This document shows, piece by piece, positions 49,286-61,642 of a stretch of 64,000 nt of DNA; within the stretch, counting starts at the first letter, position 1; the number at the start of each line of letters is the position of its first letter. Under the pieces are notes generated by a model that was not told where the DNA came from, did not search any database, and was given only the letters and a program-made list of their open reading frames with translations. Both the position numbers and the translations under genes were made by a program. The stretch comes from Mycteria americana (taxonomy: Eukaryota; Chordata; Aves; Ciconiiformes; Ciconiidae): NCBI RefSeq assembly GCF_035582795.1, contig NC_134365.1, forward strand, positions 76,055,635-76,119,634. The letters are read 5' to 3'.

Positions 49286-52200
49286 ATCTGGCTGAAAAAG
49301 GCTCCATGCACCCAATGGTTCAAAGCCCTTGCTGAACCTGAACCAACATATCCGTTCAAGTATTATTTGCATCTCTGAAGGCACAAAATAGGATTACAAT
49401 AGTGGGGCCCAGGCCCAGCATCTGTAACATTAATCAAGTTACTATCCTAACAGGCACAGTGGCAGGGTTAAAACAGTTTCTGATCCATCAAGGCCTAACA
49501 ACCTTGGTAAAATCACACACCTTAGCCACCCTTTTGTCCCCATAGCCTTCTTCAGCCAAACACAGAAGCAGAAACCTGAACTGACTCCCCATGTTCAACC
49601 GGTTAAAACAATCTTGGACTCCTCGATTCTGGAATTAGCGAACAGAGCCATCACTTTCTTCCCATTTTCCAACCACCAATTAACAAGAGACTCTGATATG
49701 CATCATAATAAAAAACCTTTTCTTTTACCGATCATGCAAAAATGAGAATGTAGACAATGTAATCACGTTATAAATGGTATTCAATTAATAGTTAGCTAAA
49801 AATTATTCAAATGGTGATTCACAGACTGAATAACTAACAAATGGGAAATGGATCAATTAAGCAAATGGACAGTCTAATGGTTGCAGAGTATCAAAGTGAG
49901 CCCAATGACAATTTGATAAATTAATAGAAAGCTTCTAGGTGGGCTGACACATAAGGAGTAGGGAGAAACAGGGAGGTATGGATAATTGACATTCTGCAAT
50001 CAGAATATAGCTCTGTTATGAGACAAAAGAAAGACTTCAGGCAAGCAGAGCCTATGGAAATCAGACATTACCCTTTGACACTCTTCGCAGAGCTCTATAG
50101 TGATATTTCAATCACATTGCTCTGACCTAACACAACACCACTGCCTCAAGTAGATACTTGCTTTAAATACACGGAGGATGCTTTTGCTATGAAAAAATAC
50201 ATATACTAAAATCTGAGTAAGAGTAAAAGCTAGCTAGAGGAACTGACTGGAATTAAAACATTTTAGAAAACTATTTAGACTCTATGAGAAACTGATCATT
50301 TTGCTTTAAAATGAGCAACACAGGCTAGCAGGGGACTAGCTGCATCACTGAAACAACTGTTGTAGTCTCAGCAGCTGTGCAATACATGTTTAATGCAGAA
50401 AGACATAAAGAACATTGCGTCCATGAGTTAGTTGCCAAATGATGCCAATACACTCTAACATGGCAGCCTAAGTCAGTCTTGTAAAGGTTCACACACAACT
50501 TCCACGCCATTCCCTGTGTCTTCCCACTAAGAACCTCATTTTGGTGTTTCATCCCAGCCAGATTTTCTTTGTCACCTCTTAAGAAATGATCTGATGTTTC
50601 ACCCCCAGGCCAAAGTTATAAGCATCTGGAAACGGTTAAATGACAATATTCATTTTGCCTGAAAAACACTTTTGCTAAGTGAAGCCTTGATCTGCAATAG
50701 AAACACATAGGTATTAAGGAACAACAACAATGGCAGGGCATTTGCCATCTCCCCTTTTCCCCAGAGGTTAGAAACCCCTCTTTCCCTGTCCTGCACTTTT
50801 TCCAGTTGTTCATGAGAGTTGCAGCTACTCAAACACAGCCATTCACCTAAACTCCCCCCCCCCATTTAAAAGCATTACATTATATGAAACAGTAACTCCA
50901 AACACATCTTTTTCACTGCAACAAGATGCCCTGAGCGGCTGGGGCACTATTACAGAGGACTATAATACTCCTCTTGTTCATAGAGAGGCAGGGGAGGGAG
51001 GTGCCCTGCTCTGGGCTCCAAGTGACAGTAACAAAAAGTTAGTAGATGGTAGCACAGAACTTCCAAACCAGCAAAAAACCTGCAAAACCAGCAAAACAAG
51101 AAAGTCAGTTCCTCTCATATCGTGGTTTCTTCAGCCTTCCTATTACCTTTGAATCACAGAGATCCTATTCATTATGCTGGAGCAAAGCAGTCTTTGCGCT
51201 AAGTGGTCCTTGCAGTAATATAGAAAGCAGTGCAGCATTTTGTGGCTTGGAGACCTGGTTCGTTTACTTGTATAAGAAGCTTACGGATTCATAAACCCTC
51301 ATCAGGAATTATCCCAAAATTGTAGCATGTTTTCCAGGGTCATCATGTTACATGAAATGTTTAGCCCTGCCTGAGGCATGCTAATATGTAAGAAACACAG
51401 ATATGCCTCAAAGCAAAACAATAAAAGGAGGCTTTTTGCTTGCTCCCATGATTCTTGATGTTATAGGGTTTTAGCACACATTTACTCTTCATACTTCACT
51501 TCATTTCTAAGGATATTTTAAAAGGACTTTGAACACCTTCCAGACGCCATTTCTTGCTCTTATTTTTAAGTGACTACTTACATTTAAGATTCAATCCTAC
51601 TAAAACATAAGCATTATTTTTTAACTTTAAGAATAACGTACCAGTGACACGCATGGAGATTTGTATTGGTAAGTTAAGGACTACATCTGGGAGTCCACAA
51701 AAGTATTTCAGTGCTGAGCCACAAGACATTCACCGGCTGCCTTAGGCTTTCCAGAAACCTAAAGTTTTCCAAAAGAACCTCTTACCCAGCAATTTTACCA
51801 GGCACAAAGAGCAGATCAGACCTTTGTGGGTGCTGTTCTGCTACAGAATTGTCTACTTCTTCAGCGCTGCAGTGCCAAAATCATAAACTTTGCCTTCACT
51901 TCCTGCCATTTGCTTGATAATACATGTAATTTAAGGTAACATTATCGTAATTGTTTTTAACATTAAATGGATTTTCCAGGGAGGTTAAAGTAATGACCTA
52001 AGAGTTGGAAATTCCAGGTCTGAGACAGACTTGCATAATCCTGGGTTTGTTACCAGTGTAAAATTTTATCCTCTTCTAAGCAACATTCTGAGCACTTGAC
52101 ATGAACGAGGGCCTGGCATGAAGAATGAGAAAAGATTCAAATTCAGCCTATGATCATGGCAGATCAGGGGAAGTTACAGGGCTCAGAACCACAGTTATAA

Positions 52201-52562
52201 ACCAGTCTCTCCTTCTGGTCTTAAAATCTACATAGCCACTTCAAAAAGAGCCCTTCTCACAGTAGCTCAGCATCTCTGAACTTTGTACATGCCTCAAATA
52301 AGTAAAGGGATGCAAAAAACCCCAAACAATGGAAAAAGGCTTAGCTGTGCAGCTCATATTCAATAATTTCAATTGATTATACAAAACAAGCCTGCAGAGC
52401 ATCCTTCTCACAACTCAAATCAAATGCACCCTACCTGTAGTTGAGTGTATGTGCTCTGACAACAATTTAGTTTGCAATGCAAACAAGAATGCCACCTACC
52501 CACATAACAGAGTAATATATGTTTTTACTGCCCACTCTGTTAAAAACTGCAAAATGCACAGG

Positions 52563-52587
52563 CACACACACACACACATATATATAC
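52563..52587. repeat. compound (CA)n(TA)n microsatellite
   Basis: About eight CA units pass straight into five TA units. Confidence 0.93.
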
Positions 52588-55500
52588 CAGTCCTCAAGAA
52601 ACAGCTCAGAGCTTTATTTTCAGTTTCCATTTCTGGAAAAGGATCAGGGAGAAATCTGTTTTCAGTCTGGACTGCCATGTCCTTCCCAAATTGGCTGCTT
52701 TTACTCCCCAGCTGTCTAAATTGGCCCACAGCAGTCATGTCAATTCAACTCATCTCTCATACGTCTCCGATAAAAACACACTTCCAGTTTTCATGACTTC
52801 AAAACTACTTAACCTGTTTTTGTGTGCATGACCAGTGATGGGATCTTATTTTTCAGGTATTACACAGATTCTGACTTTGTTTCGTCAAATCTTTTTTAGC
52901 TGATCCCCAGTCCACTAATGATCCCTTCCAGGACGGCAGCACATGCTGGTGGTCTGTTCCTGGGCCCTTCTCTTCTCTAACAGCGGCGTACACTGCGATA
53001 ATCTCAGCTGGCTTTAGTCCCCTCCCCTATATATCCCCGTGATCCAGGCTTGCTGCTTCTCAGCTGTTTCAATAACAGCCACTTCAGCTTCTTCTCCATA
53101 AAATATACCTTTGGTTCTATACAGTTACATCACATATAAAACATTATAGCCACCTCACTGACAGCAGGATCAGAACAGACCTTAGGCCACGTTTATGCTT
53201 CTATGGATCTGGTTCAAGACTGTGATGAACAGCTCAAGCCACCTACTTGCTGGGCTGATGGACCACCTGCACCTACACATGGAGAGATGAGCGTAAGGTT
53301 CAGCTGGCGTGAACAGGACCTAAGCATGTGTTTAACACTAAGAGCAGTGCTAATGGGCTTTCCCTAGCAGAGGGGACAGTTTGCAGGCTGTAGGCAGTGG
53401 CGGTGCCTGCGCGATGTAGGAAGGACAACATGAGAGCCGTTCTCCTAAGCACCTTGCCCATCTCCAGACTGCACAGCAACAGATGTGCTGTCAGCTCGAA
53501 CTGGGGCATCACCCAAGATGCCTGAGGGATAAACATGCCAGTAGGCATGCTTGCACAGGTACTCTGGGAGGCAGTGGCAGAAGGTGGGTGGGACGCGGGC
53601 CCTGCCAGGTCTACGGCTGCCTTGGAAACTGCTTCTGCAAGTAGCTGTAAGGTACTTGATGTCAAGCATAGCGAGAAGAGAACCGAGCCTATGACAAATG
53701 CAATCAGACTCAGAAATCTTTCCATAAATGTTCTTTCCACAGAAGAATGACATGTTCTGCTATCCCTCTACCAATGGGGAACACATGAAAAATGAGCAAA
53801 CTGAAACTGGCCCTCTAATACCATCTGTAGAGTTGCTGCTGGCTATGGCCTTCCATAATAAGGTTTTATGTCAATGCTCTCGGAGAGCCAGGCCTCCACC
53901 TTCATAGAACTTAATAAAATAAAATTCTGGCAGTGGGAAACTTATCTCAAGGAGATATTATTGGAAAAGGAGTGGGAATACCTGAAAGCTATAGTCAAAT
54001 TGTAGTTGCCGAAGATCCAAAACAGACCTAAATCCTTATTATATGCAGATGTTTTATTTCACTTCATCTCCACAACCCGGTATATAAAAATATGCTTATG
54101 ATGTGCAAGGCACTGTATGCTCCAAAACGTCTCCTTTCTTTTTCCTATATAGGCATCTTTTTTATGTCTCTCTATTAGATTTTATTTCTCAGTAAGCAGA
54201 AGATGTGCTCAGACAGTATCCGTCTGAGCTGAAAACTACCTAAACCTTTCCAAAAAAGGTTTCTAAATTTTGCTAGATAAAACTCACTCAACCTATTTTA
54301 AGCCTTCATTTTAGACCTGGTATTCCTCCTCTGCAGATCTGGATTTTCTGTGTCACAGATTTACTGTGGAGCAGATTAGTTTACCAGCAATACCTGACTG
54401 GTGTGAAAACAAATAGATGAACTGGAATATTTTCAGGTAAGAGAAAGTAGATTTTATTTTCTCATTTCTGTACTTCATTTAGGGCATTCTTTCTTTCTTA
54501 TCCTTTTCCTACGAACAACAAACACTGCAAAGATGATGTGTTTGTATGCTTAACGTCTTGTGCATGATAATGTCTTGAATCGACATGCTGGAAGCAGTAA
54601 CAGATCTATTGCAGCCCCCAAACTTCCATCTACTTTCATTTCCTGGAATCATACATTTGGGAGCAGAGATCACCCTCAGACATTTGGAAACACCCAACAT
54701 ATGATGAGGGAAAATTGTTACTTAAAGTGTTTCTAAAAAGTGCTGGACACAAATCTTTGTCCAATATTTCTCACTGTATCTGCTTTAAAAAGCAGTTCTG
54801 GGAACACCCTTCCTCAGGGGCTGCAGAGCATAGTTTCACCACAAGCTCTGCAAACCAGGTCCCAAGTAAACTGCAGCAGATACTGCCAGTCCCCTACTGC
54901 TGCAGTGCACCAGTGAAAATATCGTCACACACACGCAGCAAAAATGAACAGGCGTCCATCGCTTCTGCTGCTCCTTTAGGCACCTGTCTCCCCGGGTCCT
55001 CCCTGCATGGAGCTGCTTGAGCAGCATCAGCGGGGCTCCGACAGAGTGCAAATGCCTGCTTGGCAGTGGCCCCTGCGTGATGAGAGCCCAGGCTTCCCAC
55101 CTCACGAGCACGCCCTGCCTCGTCACCTGAAAAGTGAAGATTAACAGCTACGCTGCCTGCTGGTAACGGGGTCCTGAGGCCAGGGAGAGGAAGTCAGCAG
55201 CAGCTGCCCGTGGGCAGGGGAGGTGGTACGTTTTCCACTAGCGCTTACGTAGCAGCTCATTGCGTTAAAAATAAAATAGCACGTGTGGCACATGATGCCG
55301 TTCTAGAATTTGCTCTGCTCAGGCCATCTCCCAAGCTGGGGTTCAAAACTAGGTGTTTCAGCAGCCATAATGCAGACTTGCAACATTAATTAGCATTTGG
55401 GGGAGCCTATGGCCAGCAGCTGCAACTACAGGCTATTTTCCACAGGAATATATGTGGGTTGTAAATTGGCTTGCTGCTCCCAGGAGAGCACTGGAGTCCA

Positions 55501-55832
55501 GCACTGTAAGTATTTAATTACTCTCAATGGTTTTACGGCCTGGGGCAGGCTTGTGGCTAGCCACATTGGTGTGGGAGACCCTGAAAAACTGTGGGACACT
55601 GCATTTAAATGGAAGCAGTCCTTCCCTCATTTTTAAAATAAGTACATCTAATGAAGCTTTTCAGGCATTTCAAACTACATATCCAAAACCGCAAACACAC
55701 CCACGTTCACTGGCTGCTCACTTTGAGTCTTTATCAGAATAAACCTGAAGTAAATAATATTTTATTAAATTACTAGCCACATAGTAATAGCAAAAAGCAC
55801 TAAATGCTCTTAATAATTTCCCATAGCCATTG

Positions 55833-55880
55833 ACACATATATTACATACACACACACATCTATATATATGCATGTATACA
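55833..55880. repeat. compound AC/AT-rich simple repeat
   Basis: Alternating acatat, acacacac and tatatatatg runs, interrupted in several places. Confidence 0.85.
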
Positions 55881-56594
55881 CACCCACGCATACAAATTTC
55901 CCTTTTCTGTTGCCCTCTGAATATGTACAGTTACATGCAAGTAAACCCTTACTTAAATCTAGGAATGAATTTCACTGACAGTTTCTCAGGAAGTTTAGGA
56001 TTTTTTTTCCTAATTCTTCTCTATAGGGACACTTTGCAAGGCATAAAGAAACAGAGAAACAAGAGAGACGGACTTGGCCAGCCAGACAACTCCCTTTGCC
56101 AGACTGCAGCAGTTCTGTTTAACCTTTTCCCTTCATCCATCAGGATTCTCTCTTTCTTTCTCTAGGATCATCGCAACAGAAACAATTTCAAGTACACCCA
56201 CTCAAACGGGTCGCGAAGTCCTCATGGATGTCTCTGAAGGTGGTAATGCTGAAGGCAAATCCTTTTCTTTTTTTTCTCATTGAAATGGGCTAGAATTGCT
56301 CAAAGAGTCAGTTACTCTGTCTTAACTGGATGAGTAGAAACCTCTGAAATAGCTTGAATTGTACTACAAGTCCTTGTCTGATTGTGCCTGTAAATAAAGT
56401 CTAAAAGTAACACTGTGATGTTTGCCTACGGACACAGCCCATGTCCCCAGCCAGAGGAGGAAGACAACTGTGAGAAACGGCCTGAGTTTTTATCCAAAGG
56501 TAGCGAGACCGCAGCGCTAACATCCTGTGGGAGCAATTTTGTTGTCTGAGATTAGTTACTAGGAAAGCTCTCTCTCCAAATAAATATCCGCTCC

Positions 56595-57617
56595 TCAGGC
56601 TGGGATTTCCATGGTCCTTCTGAGACACAGCAGACACTGAGAATCCTCAGTAGTCTGGGCCGTGGCCAAGGTCTTGTAAGACTTGCGGATGGGGATGTGG
56701 TATTCAAAGGTGAAAAAGTACCAAGAGAGAAGCACAGGAGTGGTGCCCGTGTTCAGACACCTCGGTGTTGAACAGCTCATGCGCTGAACCAGTCTGAAGC
56801 TGGCAGGGGCTGGAGTCTCCTCCCTAGCTAAGGGTCCAGGCAAGACGAATCTCAAACACAGTTTCTGCATCTGCAACACCTCCTGTCCATCCTGGGGACA
56901 GACCAGGTGTCTGTCCAGGGCAGCGGGGTGGTGAGCATGGTTCTCCTGGAGAAACCCATGCGCACAGTTTGGCAGGTCGGGGAAGCCATTTTGACAGCCA
57001 GGTAGCAATATTTATTCTACCAGCGTGGAGACAGCCACATTCTTCTAACTGGCTCTGTTAGGGCCGCTGGAGTTCCAGGGCAGGGATGGCAGCAGCCGGC
57101 AGCCTGCCTGCTCCACTGCTGTGAGCTGGTCTCTGGGAAATGGAGGTCCCCTCCAGTGGCACCAACTTGCCCAGGTTGGGCCCGTGCCGATCTCATCACA
57201 CAAATGGTGGAGCAGAGCCAGCTCACCTCCAGCTGGCTTTGGTCCCTGCACAGCCTGTGTGTGACGGCCTGCTCCCATGCATGCAAATCTGCCCTCGGCG
57301 CACCGGCGGTGTTCGCAACTGGTTGCAGCAGCCTCTCTGCAGTCCCTGGCACGGAGTGGGATGAGCCGCTTGGTGTCCCTTTTGGGCCGAGGCTGGGAGC
57401 GCAAAGGGGATCCTTGCTGGGTGATGTCTCTGCCAGATAAAATCCATTTTGCAACATAATCTGTCCTCTTCAAAAGGCAGCCCCTGTCAGCACCGGGCGG
57501 CTGCCACTGCTGATGGACAGACCATGGGGTCTTGTTTAAGTTCTTGCTCACTGGTAATGTATCTGCAAGGGGCACCCTGGGCGAGGGCAGTTGTTTTATT
57601 TCTTTCTGTTTAACCAA
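56595..57617 (-). other. GC-richer block with overlapping minus-strand open frames
   Basis: This 1 kb block is clearly richer in G and C than its surroundings. It carries three long minus-strand frames: 57617-57045 (190 codons), 57457-57017 (146) and 57008-56595 (137). The middle one stops in TAG at 57019-57017, where an AATAAA sequence begins at once. None shows a known domain, signal peptide or repeat. The frames overlap in different phases, which is what high GC gives by chance. It could be an exon of a non-coding RNA or an old insertion. I do not call a gene. Confidence 0.2.
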
Positions 57618-60199
57618 TATCTTTGAAAAACTTTACAGAGCTACACCGTTCTGTCACATGCAACTGCTCTGAGTCTGCTCGTGCCTCTCTACATCCTCCT
57701 CCCCACTCACTCCTTCCTTAAAGCCTGGGAAATTTCAATAATTGTGATTCATTTTAAGTGGTATCAGAAACATTCAGATGTCATTAAATATCCTTCAAGA
57801 ACATGTAGAAGACATGAACAAAAAAAGAGCTGTGTCTCTCTGGCCGTTGAGGAATGCATGTTCGCTAACAACACAAAGCCACCGCCCCATGAGGGAAAGG
57901 CTGATCCATACGCTAGTTGATGCAGTTAAATTAGCAAGGTTATTTCCTTGCCAGGGGATATTTTCTGTCATTTGCGCTCACAAAAAAAAAACAATCGTGA
58001 TCCATAAATCGTCTAAATTTATGTATATGTATGCCGCTATCTATACATCCAGACACCACAACCGCATTATGCCTAATATATGCATGTACATGGACTGAAT
58101 TAACTTGGTGCAAAAAATCCTGTATCTTCGCAGTAGCCCATCAATTTCTATAAAAAATGGAGCCGACTATAAATGATGACATTTGAATCCAGCAATGGCC
58201 AACCTGCATCATTTTCAAGTTGGTTTTGACTGACTGTTACGTTTTTTTAATCTGCTAGTGTTGAGACTCAACGTGTCTCATGCACCCTGAGAGCTTTCCA
58301 TGTATTCTCTCATCAAATATTTCGGTTTGCAACATTTTGAAGAGGAAGGTTTACTTCAACCCCCCCTTCTTTCATTAGAGAAGATGCAACAGTACAGATA
58401 ATATCTTCCATGTGTGAAGGCACGCACAGCATTTCTTCACGTCAGCAGAGCACTGCGCCCTGCACACCACAGGCCAGACGTTTGCAGAGCAAATGCTCAG
58501 CGTCCTCACAAATCACTGCTGAGGCCTAAAGCAGCCGTCCCAGCTACCTTAGCACCAGCAAGCACCAGGGTTCAGGCTTTGCAGTGCTCAGCTTCAGCCG
58601 AAGCCAGCTGCTCTGCCTCAGGAATGACAACTTTGTTTCCTAGAATCAGTGAAAGAAGAATCAGTGAAAAAAGGTTTCACAATGAACTGCCCCATTTGGG
58701 CTGTGGATCAATACATGCACTGAAGGACAAGATTTTCTTCCTTTCCTTTTCCAAAGCCATAACATGTTATTAAGCACAAAATTACGGGACCAAGTTATAT
58801 CACTGAAGAGTAGTGGCTGGCAGCACGCACTGACCAGACAAGAGATCAGCCTCCCGGTTTAGGGACCCAGGTGCATGTCTCCCACAAGAGCCCTCATCTC
58901 TGCTCCGATAGGTGCCACGGAGATCAGGCCCCTCTAGCAGCCGAGATATTCAGGCTTTTGCCATTAATACCGACCTCCCAGCCAGCCTGAGGACTGCAGG
59001 AGTACGGAGTCACTCTCCTTCCTCCTTCGGTTGACTCAGACACGAGGCGCCGGGGAAAGGGGTCCAAAGGCAGTAGCTGAAGCTGAGCACCCCCAGTCCA
59101 TGGCCAGTCGCTCATTTATTCTCAGGTGCTGGTTTCCCATGCATGCCTCCAACGCAGGGACAGCAACAATTTTTCCACACTACTAGAAAGTCCAGACGTT
59201 TAGGGTCCCAAGTTGGAATTTTAAGTCTCGGGCCTCTTTTTAAAGAACAGATCAATATCCCCAGTATTTGTAGTGGGAGAGAAGGCAATTTGGATAAAGA
59301 CAAGGCTCAGCACAGGAACTGCAGGCTGGGCAGGCCAGAGAAAGCAGCACTGCTTGTAAGGTGAGGCAAAGAAAGGCAATCCAGAATATTCAGAGTGTTT
59401 TCATTTTTTAATTACTATATTGAAATCTTGAGTGTAGACAAGTGAAATGGCTGCAGCGTGTTATGTAGGCCTTCCAGCTGTGTTGAAAACCAGCCACTCG
59501 CTGCCTCAGTTTCTCCTCTTGGTCTCAGAAATCCTCCTCCTATGCCTTTCGTCCTTACCCCCACTCTGGCTTGCTCACACCTCAGTATTTGGCAGCCAAA
59601 CATTTTCCAGCCTATACTTGGCTCATCAGAGAGGTGAGCCATTTGGAGAAAGGCATCTCTTTGCTGTCTTCTCTGTTCTCCTCCAGGCCTGAGGCAGAGG
59701 TGCTGAAGGCCTGGGGATGAGCCTGGAGCCAGGAAGACCTGCCCTGCGGTGCACAGCCCAGCAGGAGAGCAGGACCCCTGCTAGAGGCTCCTCCTGATCT
59801 CCCCGGCACACAGGGCTGAAGAACACCGGGCACACCAGCCTACTTATCAGTCAACACAGATACACGGACAGAGGAGATAGCTGGAGAGATTTGTGCATGC
59901 ATATTTAATAGACAAGTAGCGACTTGTTTTATGGTCCTTCTTCATAATTTATTGTTTGAGAGTTCCAAAAGTTGCCAATGCTCTTAATAGTTTTGTGTTA
60001 GGTATGATTTCAGAAAAACAAATCGGAGCAGGAATGAGCAGAGGGAGGGGACAAAAGAAGAGAGGCCGCTTTTTTTTTTTTATCTAATCTTTGAACCAGA
60101 CAGTCAGGGTGCCCAGGACTGCACCTCTGCTTGGCAAGCTCTGCTTTGGCACTGGACATGCAGAAGCATAAAGCACACTTCATTTTACAAACGTAACCT

Positions 60200-60228
60200 C
60201 TTCTTCTTCTTCTTCTTCTTTTTTTTTC
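60200..60228. repeat. (CTT)n microsatellite followed by a T tract
   Basis: Seven CTT units run into a T stretch and then ccccag. This gives a perfect-looking splice acceptor on the plus strand, but no supported exon follows. Confidence 0.93.
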
Positions 60229-61586
60229 CCCCAGATTCTTTCCAAGAATGCTGTAAGGACACGAACTGACTTTTCAATCACTTGTTTTGTGCACTCCTCA
60301 TTGAGGGAACAGGCTTGTGGAAAAGGCTGCTAACTGTTGTATTGTTGAGCCAAACCTATTTATGCCAAGATAGATTTGTTCATTTCTTCTCCCCCTTCTT
60401 CTTCTCCCAATATTTTCCTCTCTCAGACTTTTAATAAGGCAGTAAGGCAGAAAAGCAATGATGCAAACGAACAGAGTCTCAGTATGACCATATGCACATC
60501 ACCCCCAATTGCTGGATCCTGTAGCGCAGTAGTTAATTTTGTGTGTCATATTTTATGTCACACTTATTAGCCTAAAGTGCAGTAATGCACGTTTCCATTC
60601 ACAAGAGAACCTCTTCTGAATAACAAGGCCATGAATGGGTAATAATAAAAGTATATTCCATGTGGCAGGGACTGTGCTAATTAGGCAGACTTGGAAATCT
60701 CTGTCAAACACTATAAAATGTTACAGTGCTTATATAAATGTTTAATAATGAAAATGATAACAAACTGAATGGGGATGGCTTGGGGAAAACAGTCATTTGA
60801 ATAGTTTTCTGAGCATGAGGGATGAAACAGTCTATGGTTTCTGCAAAAGAGGCTTTTAAGTGAATGTTTTATCCGGTTGACACATTTGACTAAAGGCTTG
60901 CCCCAATCTGCAGTCTAGCACACTCTAACAGGTACAGCAGAAATACAGGGAGCTTGGTCTCTTTCTTTTGGTGCTAGCCCCCAGCACCTGGGGGTCACTG
61001 GCTCAGCAGTCCCCTCTCCCAGCATGGCAGAGGGATCAGCAGCCACTGCGGTGCAGCTGGCACTTCTTTACATTCTTCCCTGGACACCCGAAGCAAGGTG
61101 TTCATCTCTTTTCTCTGATGCCATGAGCTAGCTGCCAGCTTTAGGATACCTCCGTGGGATTCAGTCACAGGACAATGATCTGCATCTTGCACATGGGAAG
61201 ATTCAGAGCTATGGCTAAGAGCTAGGAAAAAATCAGTAATTCCCGAGCCTCTTGCACAGTAACACAGAGTCCCACCTCATGTGCAGACCCAGCCTGCACT
61301 ACAGCAGGGAGGCAGCAGGCTGCCAAAAGTGCCCTTTTGGCCTGGGTGCCGCTGAGGGACCACAGGACACGTCCCTCCTCCCCCGGCATTGCTCTGAAAC
61401 AAGAGCAGCAACTAGGGGAATTAAGAGCAGGACGCAACAGTGGCAAAGCCAGCACGTGCTGACAACTGACTGCAGGAGGGAATGCCCAGAGTATTAGTAT
61501 TCACCCTTCTTCTGCTTCGCTTCCTGGCTGCGACATCCTCCCCAAAACTGCAACGCTGTCCTCAGCCATAATAGGCTAAATGCCTA

Positions 61587-61642
61587 TTTTGATGAATGAA
61601 AATATGATGAATGAAAATATTTTGATGAATGAAATGAAAATA
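61587..61642. repeat. imperfect tandem repeat of GATGAATGAAAAT units
   Basis: The motif gatgaatgaaaat occurs twice, and a third copy has an extra gaaat. The units are separated by at- and attt- spacers. Confidence 0.85.

Larger units (their letters stand above)
45896..56594. other. no gene recognised
   Basis: Scattered chance frames, the longest being 188 codons on the minus strand at 46020-46586. A minus-strand end at 47796-47530 reads AKREWSQLKIDWEEMC and stops, with no family recognised. Simple repeats lie at 52.56 and 55.83 kb, and a C tract at about 50.86 kb. Confidence 0.55.

Noticed and set aside
53300-53740. 146-codon minus-strand frame with a hydrophobic start resembling a signal anchor
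   Set aside because: A second long frame overlaps it on the same strand. There is no domain beyond the hydrophobic run and no splice or promoter context.
60200-60234. CTT repeat ending in ccccag as a splice acceptor
   Set aside because: Simple repeat that mimics an acceptor; nothing exon-like follows.
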